Of a stretch of 41,192 bases of DNA, positions 8,312 to 15,572 are shown piece by piece. The DNA lies in contig JAGQUO010000009.1 in NCBI GenBank assembly GCA_020438445.1, forward strand, positions 1 through 41,192, read 5' to 3'. Each line of letters begins with the position of its first letter. The stretch's first letter is position 1. The notes beneath the pieces are model-generated. The model did not search any database and was not told the DNA's origin. It saw only the letters and a list, made by a program, of their open reading frames with translations. The DNA is from Solirubrobacterales bacterium. Lineage in GTDB: Bacteria > Actinomycetota > Thermoleophilia > Solirubrobacterales > 70-9. A program made the translations under genes and the position numbers.

Positions 8312-9181
8312 TCAGCCGAGCGAGGGACGCATCTGGCGCAGGCGCCGGACCCGCTCCTCGATCGGCGGATGGGTGCTGAAGAGGTTCGCCATCGCCTTGC
8401 CCCTCCCGCCGGACAGCGGCTTGACGATGTAGAGGCACTCGGTCGACTCGTTGACCTTCATCGGGATCGCCTTGCTCCCCTCCTCGAGGCGGAGGAGCGC
8501 GGAGGCGAGGCTCTCGGGATTCCCGCAGATCTGAGCCCCGGTTGCATCGGCCGAGTACTCGCGCTGGCGCGAGATCGAGAGCTGGATGATCGATGCGGCG
8601 ATCGGCGCCAGCAGCACGAGCGCGAGCGAAGCGATCAGGCCCAGCGGGCTGTCGTCGTCACCGCCGAACCAGAGCAGCATGTAGCCGAGGTAGGTGATCG
8701 CACCGCCGATCGCCGCGGCCACGGCCTGGATCAGCGTGTCGCGGTTGCGGATGTGGGCGAGCTCGTGAGCGAGCACGCCCCGCAGCTCGTCCGGGGACAG
8801 CAGCCTGGTGATCCCCGCCGTGACGGCGACGGCGGCCTTGTCGGGGCTGCGGCCGGTCGCGAAGGCGTTCGGGGCCTCCTGCGGGATCACGTACAGGGAG
8901 GGCATCGGCATCTTCGCCGCGGTCGTCAGCTCGCGCACCATCTCGTAGATCTGGGGGGCCTGCTCCTCGCTGATCGGCTTCGCGCCGGCCGACTTCAGGG
9001 CGATCTTGTCGCTGAACCAGTAGACGCCGAGGTTCATCACCAGCCCGATTCCGAGGAACAGGAGCGCCGTCTGCGGGCCACCGATGAGGGCGCCGATGAC
9101 GACGAGCAGGCCGGTCAAGCCGGCGAGCAGAAGCGTGGTCCTGAGGGCCGCGGCCCAGTTGGAGCTCTTGGTGGTCGTCAT
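8312..9181 (-). CDS. htpX: HtpX-like membrane zinc metalloprotease (M48)
   Basis: Membrane-bound protease that degrades damaged membrane proteins. The 289 residues show two N-terminal helices (about 13-55), a soluble part with the zinc motif HELAH (H139, E140, H143), two more helices (about 152-172 and 180-203), and the third zinc ligand E208 in REYSADATGA. NAFATGRSP, just before the catalytic helix, and the C-terminal STHPPIEERVRRL are both classic HtpX. A strong ribosome binding site (AGGAGG) precedes the ATG at 9181, in contrast to the leaderless neighbours. The gene stands alone and diverges from the two-component genes at 9328. Stress control is usual in the family but is not visible here. 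Confidence 0.94.
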   Translation of the reverse strand: MTTTKSSNWAAALRTTLLLAGLTGLLVVIGALIGGPQTALLFLGIGLVMNLGVYWFSDKIALKSAGAKPISEEQAPQIYEMVRELTTAAKMPMPSLYVIPQEAPNAFATGRSPDKAAVAVTAGITRLLSPDELRGVLAHELAHIRNRDTLIQAVAAAIGGAITYLGYMLLWFGGDDDSPLGLIASLALVLLAPIAASIIQLSISRQREYSADATGAQICGNPESLASALLRLEEGSKAIPMKVNESTECLYIVKPLSGGRGKAMANLFSTHPPIEERVRRLRQMRPSLG

Positions 9182-9262
9182 CGGGTGCCTCCTGTGGCGT
9201 CTCGGTGAGGGGCGAATGTTTGCAGACGTGGATAAGGGGTCCCTAATCGGGGTTGCGGTCGG

Positions 9263-9288
9263 GATCCCGCCTGAAACCGGGCGGGATC
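9263..9288. promoter_or_regulatory. Inverted repeat between htpX and the histidine kinase gene
   Basis: GATCCCGCC and GGCGGGATC form a perfect 9-base inverted repeat with an 8-base spacer inside the 146-base divergent gap. It could be an operator for one or both genes. A terminator is unlikely, as both genes point away from it. Confidence 0.35.
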
Positions 9289-9327
9289 GCCTAATGGCCC
9301 GTCGCCGTCCGGTCGATTGGGTGACTG

Positions 9328-10284
9328 ATGCGACGCGGAACGCTCCTCACCCAGGTGTTGCTGGTGAACCTGCTGCTGATCGCCGCGGCGGTGATCGCCG
9401 CCTCGATCGCGTCGAATCCCGACAGCGCCTTCCGCGACAGCACGTCGATCGGGCTCGTCCTCGGATTCGCGCTGTCCGCGACGGTCGCCGTGAACATCTG
9501 GCTGCTCGCCCAGCGGTTCGAGCCGCTCGAGCGGCTCGCGGACGAGATGGAGCACGTCGATCTCAGCGGGCCGCCGGCGCCGCCCGCTGTGGCCGAGGGC
9601 CCGGCCGAGGTCGTCACGATCGAGCGCTCCTTCCACGCGATGCTCGAGCGGCTCGAGGCCGAGCGCCGCGGCGCCGCGAACGCCGCGCTCAACGCCCAGG
9701 AAAGGGAGCGGGAGCGGATCGCCCGCGACCTGCACGACGAGGTCAACCAGGCGCTGACCGCGCTGCTGCTGCGGCTCGAGGCGGTGCGGAGGCAGACCGA
9801 GGACCCGGAGGCGGCCTCCGAGCTCGCCGAGATCGGGTCGCTGATCTCCAGCGCCATGAGCGAGCTCCTCGACCTCGCCCGGGGGCTGCGGCCGACCACG
9901 CTCGACGACCTCGGGCTGAAGGCCGCGCTCGCCACGCTCGTCGAGGGCGTCGAGAAGGAGGCCGGCATGCGGGCGGGATTCGAGGCCGAGGGCGACTTCG
10001 AAGACCTGCCTGACGACGTGCAGCTCGTCACCTACCGGGTCGCGCAGGAGGCGGTCACCAACGCCGTCCAGCACGCCGGCGCACGGCACCTCAGGGTGAG
10101 GCTGATCGGCGGGGGCGATGCCCTCGAGCTGCGGGTCAGCGACGACGGCGTCGGCTACGACGGCGGACGCGCGGCCGAGAAGCTCGGAATCGCCGGAATG
10201 CGCGAGCGGGCGCTCCTCTGCGGTGGGGCGCTGACCGTCGAATCGGAGCCCGGTGCGGGGACGCGGGTAACGCTTCGGGCCTGA
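9328..10284 (+). CDS. NarL-type sensor histidine kinase
   Basis: Senses an unknown signal and phosphorylates the response regulator encoded next to it. Of 318 residues, two membrane helices (about 8-28 and 40-60) enclose only a short loop, so no large sensory domain is exposed. A HAMP-like stretch (61-110) follows. The HisKA_3 dimerisation domain carries the phosphorylated H136 in RERIARDLHDEVNQ. The ATPase domain has the N-box TNAVQHA, SDDGVGYD (G1) and GIAGMRER (G2). The compact layout resembles LiaS/NarX-type kinases that detect membrane events. The stop lies 48 bases before the regulator start. Confidence 0.92.
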   Translation: MRRGTLLTQVLLVNLLLIAAAVIAASIASNPDSAFRDSTSIGLVLGFALSATVAVNIWLLAQRFEPLERLADEMEHVDLSGPPAPPAVAEGPAEVVTIERSFHAMLERLEAERRGAANAALNAQERERERIARDLHDEVNQALTALLLRLEAVRRQTEDPEAASELAEIGSLISSAMSELLDLARGLRPTTLDDLGLKAALATLVEGVEKEAGMRAGFEAEGDFEDLPDDVQLVTYRVAQEAVTNAVQHAGARHLRVRLIGGGDALELRVSDDGVGYDGGRAAEKLGIAGMRERALLCGGALTVESEPGAGTRVTLRA

Positions 10285-10332
10285 GCTGCCGATGTAGGGG
10301 TCGATGAGCACCGACGGACACCGAGGGGACCG

Positions 10333-10962
10333 ATGCGCGTCCTGATCGCCGACGACCACGGGATCGTCCGCTCGGGGCTGCGGAAGCTGCTCGAGAGCGA
10401 GGACGGGATCGAGGTCGTGGCCGAGGCCGGCGACGGCGTGGAGGCGTGTGATCGGGCGATCGAGTTCCATCCCGACCTCGCGATCCTCGACGTCAAGATG
10501 CCCCGGATGGGCGGCCTGGAGGCCACGAAGACGATCCGCGACACCGCGCCCGGGGTCTCCGTGCTCGTCCTCTCGATGCACGAGGAGGACCGCTATCTGT
10601 TCGAGGCCCTGAAGGCCGGTGCCTCGGGCTACGTACTGAAGCGGGCCGCCGACCGTGAGCTGATCGATGCGATCAGGGCGGTCGAGCGCGGCGAGCCGTT
10701 CCTCACGCCGGAGGCCCAGCAGGCGCTGATCCGCGACGTCCGCGACGGCGGCGAGGGGCGTGAGGAGGAGCTCACTCCGCGTGAGGAGGAGGTCGTCAAG
10801 CTGGTCGCCGAGGCCCACACGAACAAGGAGATCGCCGAGATCCTGGGGCTCGCCGAGAAGACCGCCGAGAACCACCGCTCCAACGCGATGCGCAAGCTCG
10901 GCATGCGGGATCGGGTCGAGCTCGTCCGCTACGCGATCAGGCGCGGGCTGATCGATCCCTAG
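10333..10962 (+). CDS. NarL/FixJ-family response regulator
   Basis: DNA-binding partner of the preceding kinase, 209 residues. The receiver domain (1-120) has acidic residues D7/D8, phospho-acceptor D53 (ILDVKMPRMGG), a switch serine in VLVLSMHEED and the conserved lysine in YVLKRAAD. A LuxR-type helix-turn-helix follows (about 143-205: LTPREEEVVKLVAEAHTNKE and then EKTAENHRSNAMRKLG). The ATG at 10333 has a GAGGGG ribosome binding site. No target site can be named from the sequence. Confidence 0.95.
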   Translation: MRVLIADDHGIVRSGLRKLLESEDGIEVVAEAGDGVEACDRAIEFHPDLAILDVKMPRMGGLEATKTIRDTAPGVSVLVLSMHEEDRYLFEALKAGASGYVLKRAADRELIDAIRAVERGEPFLTPEAQQALIRDVRDGGEGREEELTPREEEVVKLVAEAHTNKEIAEILGLAEKTAENHRSNAMRKLGMRDRVELVRYAIRRGLIDP

Positions 10963-10979
10963 CGGCGAGAGCCGGGCGG

Positions 10980-11864
10980 TCAGCCGCCGGGCTTCCGCAG
11001 GGTGACGACGTCCTGATAGGGGGCGCCCGGCCCGACCTCGCGGCCCGACCACCAGCCGCGCTCGATGCCCGCGACCTCGAAGCCGACGTCGGCCGCCGCG
11101 GCGATCAGCTGCGGCTCGAGGATCCCGACGCAGAACTCGGGCACGCGGGCGTCGGCGGCCAGATAGGGCGCGCCCTCCGCATCGACGAGGCGGTGGTCCA
11201 GCGAGAAGGCGGGACCGGCGGCGGCGAGCAGTCGCTCGGCCTCCTCGTCGACGAGGAAGAACGTGCAGACGAGCTCGGCGCCGGGCCGCAGCACGCGATG
11301 CGCCTCCTCCAGGTAACGGCGGACGCCGTTCGGCTCCATGTGGGTGAAGACCGATGCAGCGAGAGCGGCATCGAACCCGTCGTCGCCGAACGGGAACCGG
11401 TACTCGGCCGGCGGCACCCCTCCCCGCGGGTTGTACTGCCGGTTTCGCACGTCGGCCAGCCGGAAGCGGAAGCTCGGGTGCCGCGGGGTGATCTCGCGGG
11501 AGCACCAGTCGATGAAGCCGGGGACGATGTCGAATCCCTCGTAGGAGCCCTCGGTCAGCTCCGGGACGAGAGCGACCGCGACCCGCCCGATCCCGGAGCC
11601 GATGTCGAGCACGTCCGATCCGGGCCCGATCCCCTGGTCGCGGATCAGCCGATCCCGCCAGTCGGCCCCGACCGCAGCGAAGTCCTCGCGGCGGCCGACG
11701 TACTGCAGGCGTCGCGGCGGCACCAGGGGGTCGCGCCTGCCGCGGAGCCGGTCGAAGGCGTCGAGCGGCCCGAACGCGACGGTCCTCACGGCGGGCGAGT
11801 AGTAGGCACTCTTCATCGCCGAGCGGGCGCGCTCGCGAATGCTCTGCTTCTTGATCGCGCTCAC
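10980..11864 (-). CDS. Class I SAM-dependent methyltransferase
   Basis: Transfers a methyl group from S-adenosylmethionine to an unknown acceptor. Motif I is VLDIGSGIGRVA. An acidic loop after strand 2 (YEGFDIVPGF), an ADVR region and HMEPNGVRRYLEEAHRVLRPG (motif post-III) follow. I chose the GTG at 11864, giving 294 residues that start MSAIKKQSIRERAR. The open frame extends to 11933, but that part overlaps the promoter and start of the divergent acetyltransferase gene. A basic N-terminal helix suggests membrane or nucleic-acid contact. The gene is transcribed towards the response-regulator gene and has no operon partner. The substrate could be a lipid or polysaccharide precursor. Confidence 0.83.
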   Translation of the reverse strand: MSAIKKQSIRERARSAMKSAYYSPAVRTVAFGPLDAFDRLRGRRDPLVPPRRLQYVGRREDFAAVGADWRDRLIRDQGIGPGSDVLDIGSGIGRVAVALVPELTEGSYEGFDIVPGFIDWCSREITPRHPSFRFRLADVRNRQYNPRGGVPPAEYRFPFGDDGFDAALAASVFTHMEPNGVRRYLEEAHRVLRPGAELVCTFFLVDEEAERLLAAAGPAFSLDHRLVDAEGAPYLAADARVPEFCVGILEPQLIAAAADVGFEVAGIERGWWSGREVGPGAPYQDVVTLRKPGG

Positions 11865-11914
11865 CTTGAGATACCTTGCTGCGGAATTCCGACCGCTCCC
11901 GAACCGGAACCCCC

Positions 11915-12568
11915 GTGGCGGCTCCAGTTTCACACAAACCCACCCGCCGAACTCTTCGCGACGGCTCGGTCATCGAGCTCCGGGAGGTCCTCCCCTCCGA
12001 CAAGGATGCGATCGCCGGAGGTTTCGCCCGACTGAGCCCGGAATCACGCTACCGGCGGTTCTTCTCCTCGCTGGATCACCTCTCGGCTTCGGACCTCGCC
12101 TACCTGACGGAGGTCGATCCCCGGGACCACGAGGCGGTGGTGGCCCTCGATCCCGAGGGCGGCGCCGTCGGGGTCGCCCGCTACGTCCGCGGCGACGATC
12201 CCGACTCCGCCGAGGTGGCGGTGGTCGTGGTCGACGACTGGCAGAACAGGGGTGCGGGGACGGCGCTGCTCGAGCGCCTCACCGAGCGCGCCTCCGAGAA
12301 CGGGATCAAGCGGTTCGTCGCGCTCGTGCTCCAGGAGAACTCCGAGGCGATCGAGCTGTTCCGGTCGATCGACGCCGAGACGAGCGGCCCGCGCAGGACT
12401 CCCGACGGCTACCTCGAGCTGGTCCTCGAGGTGCCTGAGGGCCACGTGCACGGCACCCCGCTCGGACGGGCGCTCAGGACCGCCGCGGCGGGCCGGGTCG
12501 ACATCCATCCGTGGCGGCTGATCAAGGAGCGGCTCCAGGCGATGCAGCAAAACCGACCTGATCGCTAG
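11915..12568 (+). CDS. GNAT-family acetyltransferase (Pat-like domain)
   Basis: Transfers an acetyl group from acetyl-CoA to an amine, possibly a protein lysine. The 217-residue protein has the GNAT fold with VVVDDWQNRGAGTALLERL as the pyrophosphate-binding motif A. It also has an N-terminal segment (LRDGSVIELREVLPSDKDAI, then SPESRYRRFF) that closely resembles the acetyltransferase domain of actinobacterial protein acetyltransferases. In mycobacterial Pat this is fused to a cyclic-nucleotide domain, which is absent here. I chose the GTG at 11915. An in-frame ATG at 11876 would overlap the TACCTT promoter-like box at 11872-11877. The gene ends 10 bases before the SUF regulator, but that regulator has its own promoter box. 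Confidence 0.82.
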   Translation: MAAPVSHKPTRRTLRDGSVIELREVLPSDKDAIAGGFARLSPESRYRRFFSSLDHLSASDLAYLTEVDPRDHEAVVALDPEGGAVGVARYVRGDDPDSAEVAVVVVDDWQNRGAGTALLERLTERASENGIKRFVALVLQENSEAIELFRSIDAETSGPRRTPDGYLELVLEVPEGHVHGTPLGRALRTAAAGRVDIHPWRLIKERLQAMQQNRPDR

Positions 12569-12578
12569 GATTTGATCC
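12566..12578 (+). promoter_or_regulatory. Promoter -10 box and inverted repeat at the suf regulator start
   Basis: TAGGAT (12566-12571) ends 7 bases before the ATG at 12579, so the mRNA is probably leaderless. Overlapping it, GGAT-TTG-ATCC (12568-12578) is a perfect short inverted repeat. An operator in this place would let the Rrf2-type regulator block its own promoter. A related GGATT/AATCC pair sits in front of the Rieske gene. Confidence 0.45.
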
Positions 12579-13046
12579 ATGCTGTTCTCGACCAAGGCCG
12601 AATATGGAGTGCGACTGATGGTCGCACTCGGCCGGCAGGGCGGAGAGCGTCCGGTTGCGCTCGCCTCCCTCGCCGACTCGGAGACCCTCCCCCTCTCCTA
12701 CCTGGAGCATCTGGTGGCCAAGCTCCGCGAGGCCGGCCTGGTCAGCTCGCAACGGGGTGCGCACGGCGGTTACCGGCTCGCGGTGCCACCCGAGCAGATC
12801 CGGATGCTGGAGGTCGTCGAGGCCCTGGAGGGCCCGATCGCCCCGATGGACTGCTTCGTCGAGGGCGCCGACGGCCGGGTCCTCTGCTCGCACGAGTCCG
12901 ACGGCGACGCCGCCTGCTCGACGAAGCTGCTGTGGACGCGAGTGCACGGCGGCATCACCCGGGCGCTGTCCGGCACCACGCTGGCCGAGCTGATCGAGTT
13001 CGAGAGCCGCGACCGGAAGCTGAAGTCAGTCGCCGGCGCCGCCTGA
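12579..13046 (+). CDS. Rrf2-family iron-sulfur-sensing regulator of the SUF operon (SufR/IscR-like)
   Basis: Winged-helix repressor of 155 residues. The DNA-binding part (1-75) shows YLEHLVAKLREAGLVSS as the recognition region and RGAHGGYRLA as the wing, both classical Rrf2. Three cysteines, C92, C103 and C113, lie where IscR (C92, C98, C104) holds its [2Fe-2S] cluster but are spaced more widely. It is the first gene of the suf cluster, 38 bases before sufC, so it probably matches Suf protein production to cluster supply. The ATG at 12579 appears leaderless. The cluster type and the fourth ligand cannot be decided from sequence. Confidence 0.92.
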   Translation: MLFSTKAEYGVRLMVALGRQGGERPVALASLADSETLPLSYLEHLVAKLREAGLVSSQRGAHGGYRLAVPPEQIRMLEVVEALEGPIAPMDCFVEGADGRVLCSHESDGDAACSTKLLWTRVHGGITRALSGTTLAELIEFESRDRKLKSVAGAA

Positions 13047-13083
13047 GCGCTGCCGCGAAACCGAAAACGAACTGGAGTGGAAG

Positions 13084-13848
13084 TTGGCTGATCTCGAGAT
13101 CAAGAACCTACACGTCTCCGCCGAGGAGAAGGAGATCCTCAAGGGCCTGGACCTTGAGGTGAGCCGCGGGGAGGTCCACGCGCTGATGGGGCCGAACGGC
13201 TCCGGCAAGTCGACGCTCGCCAACTCGATCATGGGCCACCCGGCCCTCGAGGTGACCGACGGCCGGATCGTCTTCGACGGCGAGGACGTGACCGATGCCG
13301 CGGCGGACGAGCGCTCGCGGGCGGGCCTGTTCATGGCATTCCAGTACCCGGTCGCGGTGCCGGGCGTGACCGTGGCGAAGTACCTGCGGATGATCGTGAA
13401 TGCCAGGCGTGAGGCGCGGGGCGAGCCCGAGATCAAGCTCAAGGATTTCGCCCGGACCACGCAGGAGGCGATGGAGCTGATGGACATCCCGCGCGACTTC
13501 TCGAGCCGTTACCTCAACGACGGCTTCTCCGGTGGCGAGAAGAAGCGCATGGAGATGCTGCAGATGGCGCTGTTGGAGCCGAAGATCGCCGTGCTCGACG
13601 AGACCGACTCCGGCCTGGACATCGATGCCCTGCGCACGGTCGCCGAAGGCGTCAACCGCTTCGCCGGCCCCGACATGGGGGTGCTGATCATCACCCACTA
13701 CCAGCGGATCCTCCACATGGTCGAGCCCGACCGGGTGCACGTGATGTACGAGGGACGGATCGTCAAGGAGGGCGGGCCCGAGCTGGTCTCCGAGCTCGAG
13801 GAGAAGGGCTACGGCTGGATCAAGGAGGAGGTCGCGGCGGGCGCCTGA
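13084..13848 (+). CDS. sufC: SufC, ATPase of the SufBCD scaffold
   Basis: ABC-type ATPase that binds SufB and SufD and drives Fe-S cluster assembly in the cytoplasm. The 254 residues carry Walker A MGPNGSGKST (35-44), a Q-loop FQYPVAVPG, the signature FSGGEKKRMEMLQ (148-160), Walker B IAVLDETDSGLD (168-179) and the switch histidine in ITHYQRIL. DETDSGLD with serine, as here, is the usual SufC form. The start is a TTG at 13084 preceded by GGAGTGG. It follows the regulator and is followed 20 bases later by sufS. Confidence 0.97.
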   Translation: MADLEIKNLHVSAEEKEILKGLDLEVSRGEVHALMGPNGSGKSTLANSIMGHPALEVTDGRIVFDGEDVTDAAADERSRAGLFMAFQYPVAVPGVTVAKYLRMIVNARREARGEPEIKLKDFARTTQEAMELMDIPRDFSSRYLNDGFSGGEKKRMEMLQMALLEPKIAVLDETDSGLDIDALRTVAEGVNRFAGPDMGVLIITHYQRILHMVEPDRVHVMYEGRIVKEGGPELVSELEEKGYGWIKEEVAAGA

Positions 13849-13868
13849 GCGCGCCGCGACCGCAAGCG

Positions 13869-15131
13869 ATGGGATCGGTCGCCTCGAAGAGCGCCGGGAC
13901 GGAGAAGCTCGACCTCGAGCGGATCCGGCCGTCGTTCCCGACCCTTGCGCGGAGGATCGGCGAGGCGCCGCTCGTCTACCTCGACTCCGGCGCCTCGGCA
14001 CAGCGCGTCCTGGCCTCGATCGAGGCCGTGGACCGCTACGAGCGCAGGCACCACTCGAACGTCCACCGCGGCTCGCACACGCTCTCGGCGGAGGCGACCG
14101 ACGCCTACGAGGGGGCGCGAGCCACCGTGGCCGACCACCTCGGAGCCGGCGACCGGCGCGAGGTCGTCTTCGTCCGCAACGCAACTGAGGCGATCAATCT
14201 CGTCGCCCGGGCCTGGGGCGCTGCGAACGTCGGCGCCGGCGACCGGATCGTGCTCACGGAGATGGAGCACCATTCGAACATCGTGCCGTGGCAGCAGCTG
14301 GCGGAGGCGACCGGAGCGGCGATCGACTGGGTTGGCGTCGACGATGACGGCGAGCTGGTCCTGGACGAGCTCGCCGAGGCGCTCTCCCGGAAGCCGAAGC
14401 TCCTCGCGGTCACGCATCTCTCGAACGTCCTCGGCACCCTCAACCCGATCTCCGAGATCGCAGCGATGGCTCACGACGCCGGGACGCTGCTCCTCGTCGA
14501 CGGCGCCCAGGCGATGCCGAAGCTCGGTGTGGACGTCCGCGAGCTCGGCGCCGACTTCTATGCGGTGACGGGCCACAAGGCCTACGGCCCGACCGGGATC
14601 GGCGCGCTCTGGACGAGGCTGGAGCTCCTGCGGGAGATGCCGCCGTTCCTCGGCGGCGGTTCGATGATCCGCAAGGTCACCAAGGCCGGCACGACCTACG
14701 CCGATCCGCCCGCGAAGTTCGAAGCGGGCACGCCGGCGATCGCTCAGGCGATCGGCATGGCGGCCGCGCTCCGCTGGCTCGACTCGCTCGGAATGGACCG
14801 GGTGCTCGAGCACGAGCGCGAGATCACCTCCTATGCGCTCGACCGGCTCGCGACCGTTCCGGGACTCCGGGTGTTCGGGCCACCCGCGACGCCGGACCGC
14901 GTCGGCCCGGTGTCGTTCGAGGTCGAAGGAATCCACGCGCACGACATCGCCGAGATCCTCGACCGCCACGGCGTCGCGGTCCGTGCCGGTCATCACTGCG
15001 CCCAGCCCTTGATGGAGCGCCTCGGAGTCGCCGCGACCGCGCGCGCCAGCTTCGGCGTCTACACGACCCGGGAGGAGATCGACGTGCTGATCGAGGGCAT
15101 CGAGGACGCGAAGCGGGTCTTCGGGGTCTGA
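13869..15131 (+). CDS. sufS: SufS, cysteine desulfurase
   Basis: PLP enzyme that takes sulfur from cysteine as a persulfide for cluster assembly. The 420 residues show the PLP lysine K237 in AVTGHKAYGPTGIG, the cofactor-contacting LLVDGAQAMP (D211) and TEMEHHSNIVPW. The persulfide cysteine C377 is in VRAGHHCAQPLM, on the short loop typical of group II (SufS) desulfurases. This group needs a transfer partner, here SufU, whose gene begins 2 bases after the stop. The first 13 residues are a non-conserved extension, and no better start is seen. Confidence 0.97.
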   Translation: MGSVASKSAGTEKLDLERIRPSFPTLARRIGEAPLVYLDSGASAQRVLASIEAVDRYERRHHSNVHRGSHTLSAEATDAYEGARATVADHLGAGDRREVVFVRNATEAINLVARAWGAANVGAGDRIVLTEMEHHSNIVPWQQLAEATGAAIDWVGVDDDGELVLDELAEALSRKPKLLAVTHLSNVLGTLNPISEIAAMAHDAGTLLLVDGAQAMPKLGVDVRELGADFYAVTGHKAYGPTGIGALWTRLELLREMPPFLGGGSMIRKVTKAGTTYADPPAKFEAGTPAIAQAIGMAAALRWLDSLGMDRVLEHEREITSYALDRLATVPGLRVFGPPATPDRVGPVSFEVEGIHAHDIAEILDRHGVAVRAGHHCAQPLMERLGVAATARASFGVYTTREEIDVLIEGIEDAKRVFGV

Positions 15132-15133
15132 CC

Positions 15134-15559
15134 GTGGACGAGCTGTACAGGGATCAGATCCTCGAGCACTACAAGCGGCCGCACAACTTCGGCCGGCTCA
15201 ACTCCTACGACCTCGATTTCGAGGACACCAACCCGTTCTGCGGCGACGAGCAGCACGTCTACATCAAGCTCGACGAGGAGGGCAGGGTGCAGTCCGTCGC
15301 GTTCGAGGGGCAGGGATGCGCGATCTCGACCGCGGCGACGTCGCTGCTCACCGACGAGCTCGCCGGGATGAGCCGCGAGGAGCTCCTGAAGCTCCCGAAG
15401 GAGACGGTGCTTGACCTTCTCGGCATCGACATCTCCGCGACGCGGATGAAGTGCGCGATGCTCGGGCTCAAGATCGTCAAGTCGGCCGCCCTGGGCGAGG
15501 CCGCCGACTGGGAGGACGAGGGCGAGGCCGGCGACCCGGCACACGCCGACCGGTTCTAG
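15134..15559 (+). CDS. sufU: SufU, zinc-dependent sulfur acceptor for SufS (short form)
   Basis: Accepts persulfide sulfur from SufS and passes it to SufB. From the GTG at 15134 the protein has 141 residues, with the metal-site residues C36 and D38 (NPFCGDEQ), C62 (GQGCAIS) and C107 (RMKCAML). The residue before C107 is lysine, as in SufU, not the histidine of IscU. However, C62 and C107 are only 45 residues apart. In Bacillus SufU the matching pair (C66, C128) is 62 apart because of an inserted helix segment, while IscU has about 43. So this is SufU by context and key residues but lacks the insertion. The gene ends the first half of the operon. Confidence 0.9.
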   Translation: MDELYRDQILEHYKRPHNFGRLNSYDLDFEDTNPFCGDEQHVYIKLDEEGRVQSVAFEGQGCAISTAATSLLTDELAGMSREELLKLPKETVLDLLGIDISATRMKCAMLGLKIVKSAALGEAADWEDEGEAGDPAHADRF

Positions 15560-15572
15560 GAAGGCCGGGCAG

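Noticed and set aside
7388-9208. A 606-codon open frame on the plus strand opposite the rhodanese-E1 and htpX genes
   Set aside because: It is rich in Arg, Glu, Asp and Val with no recognisable domain, and it lies opposite two clearly conserved genes; GC-rich third positions keep antisense frames open.
9178-12003. A 941-codon open frame on the minus strand
   Set aside because: It crosses the histidine kinase, response regulator and methyltransferase genes in wrong frames and shows no family motif.
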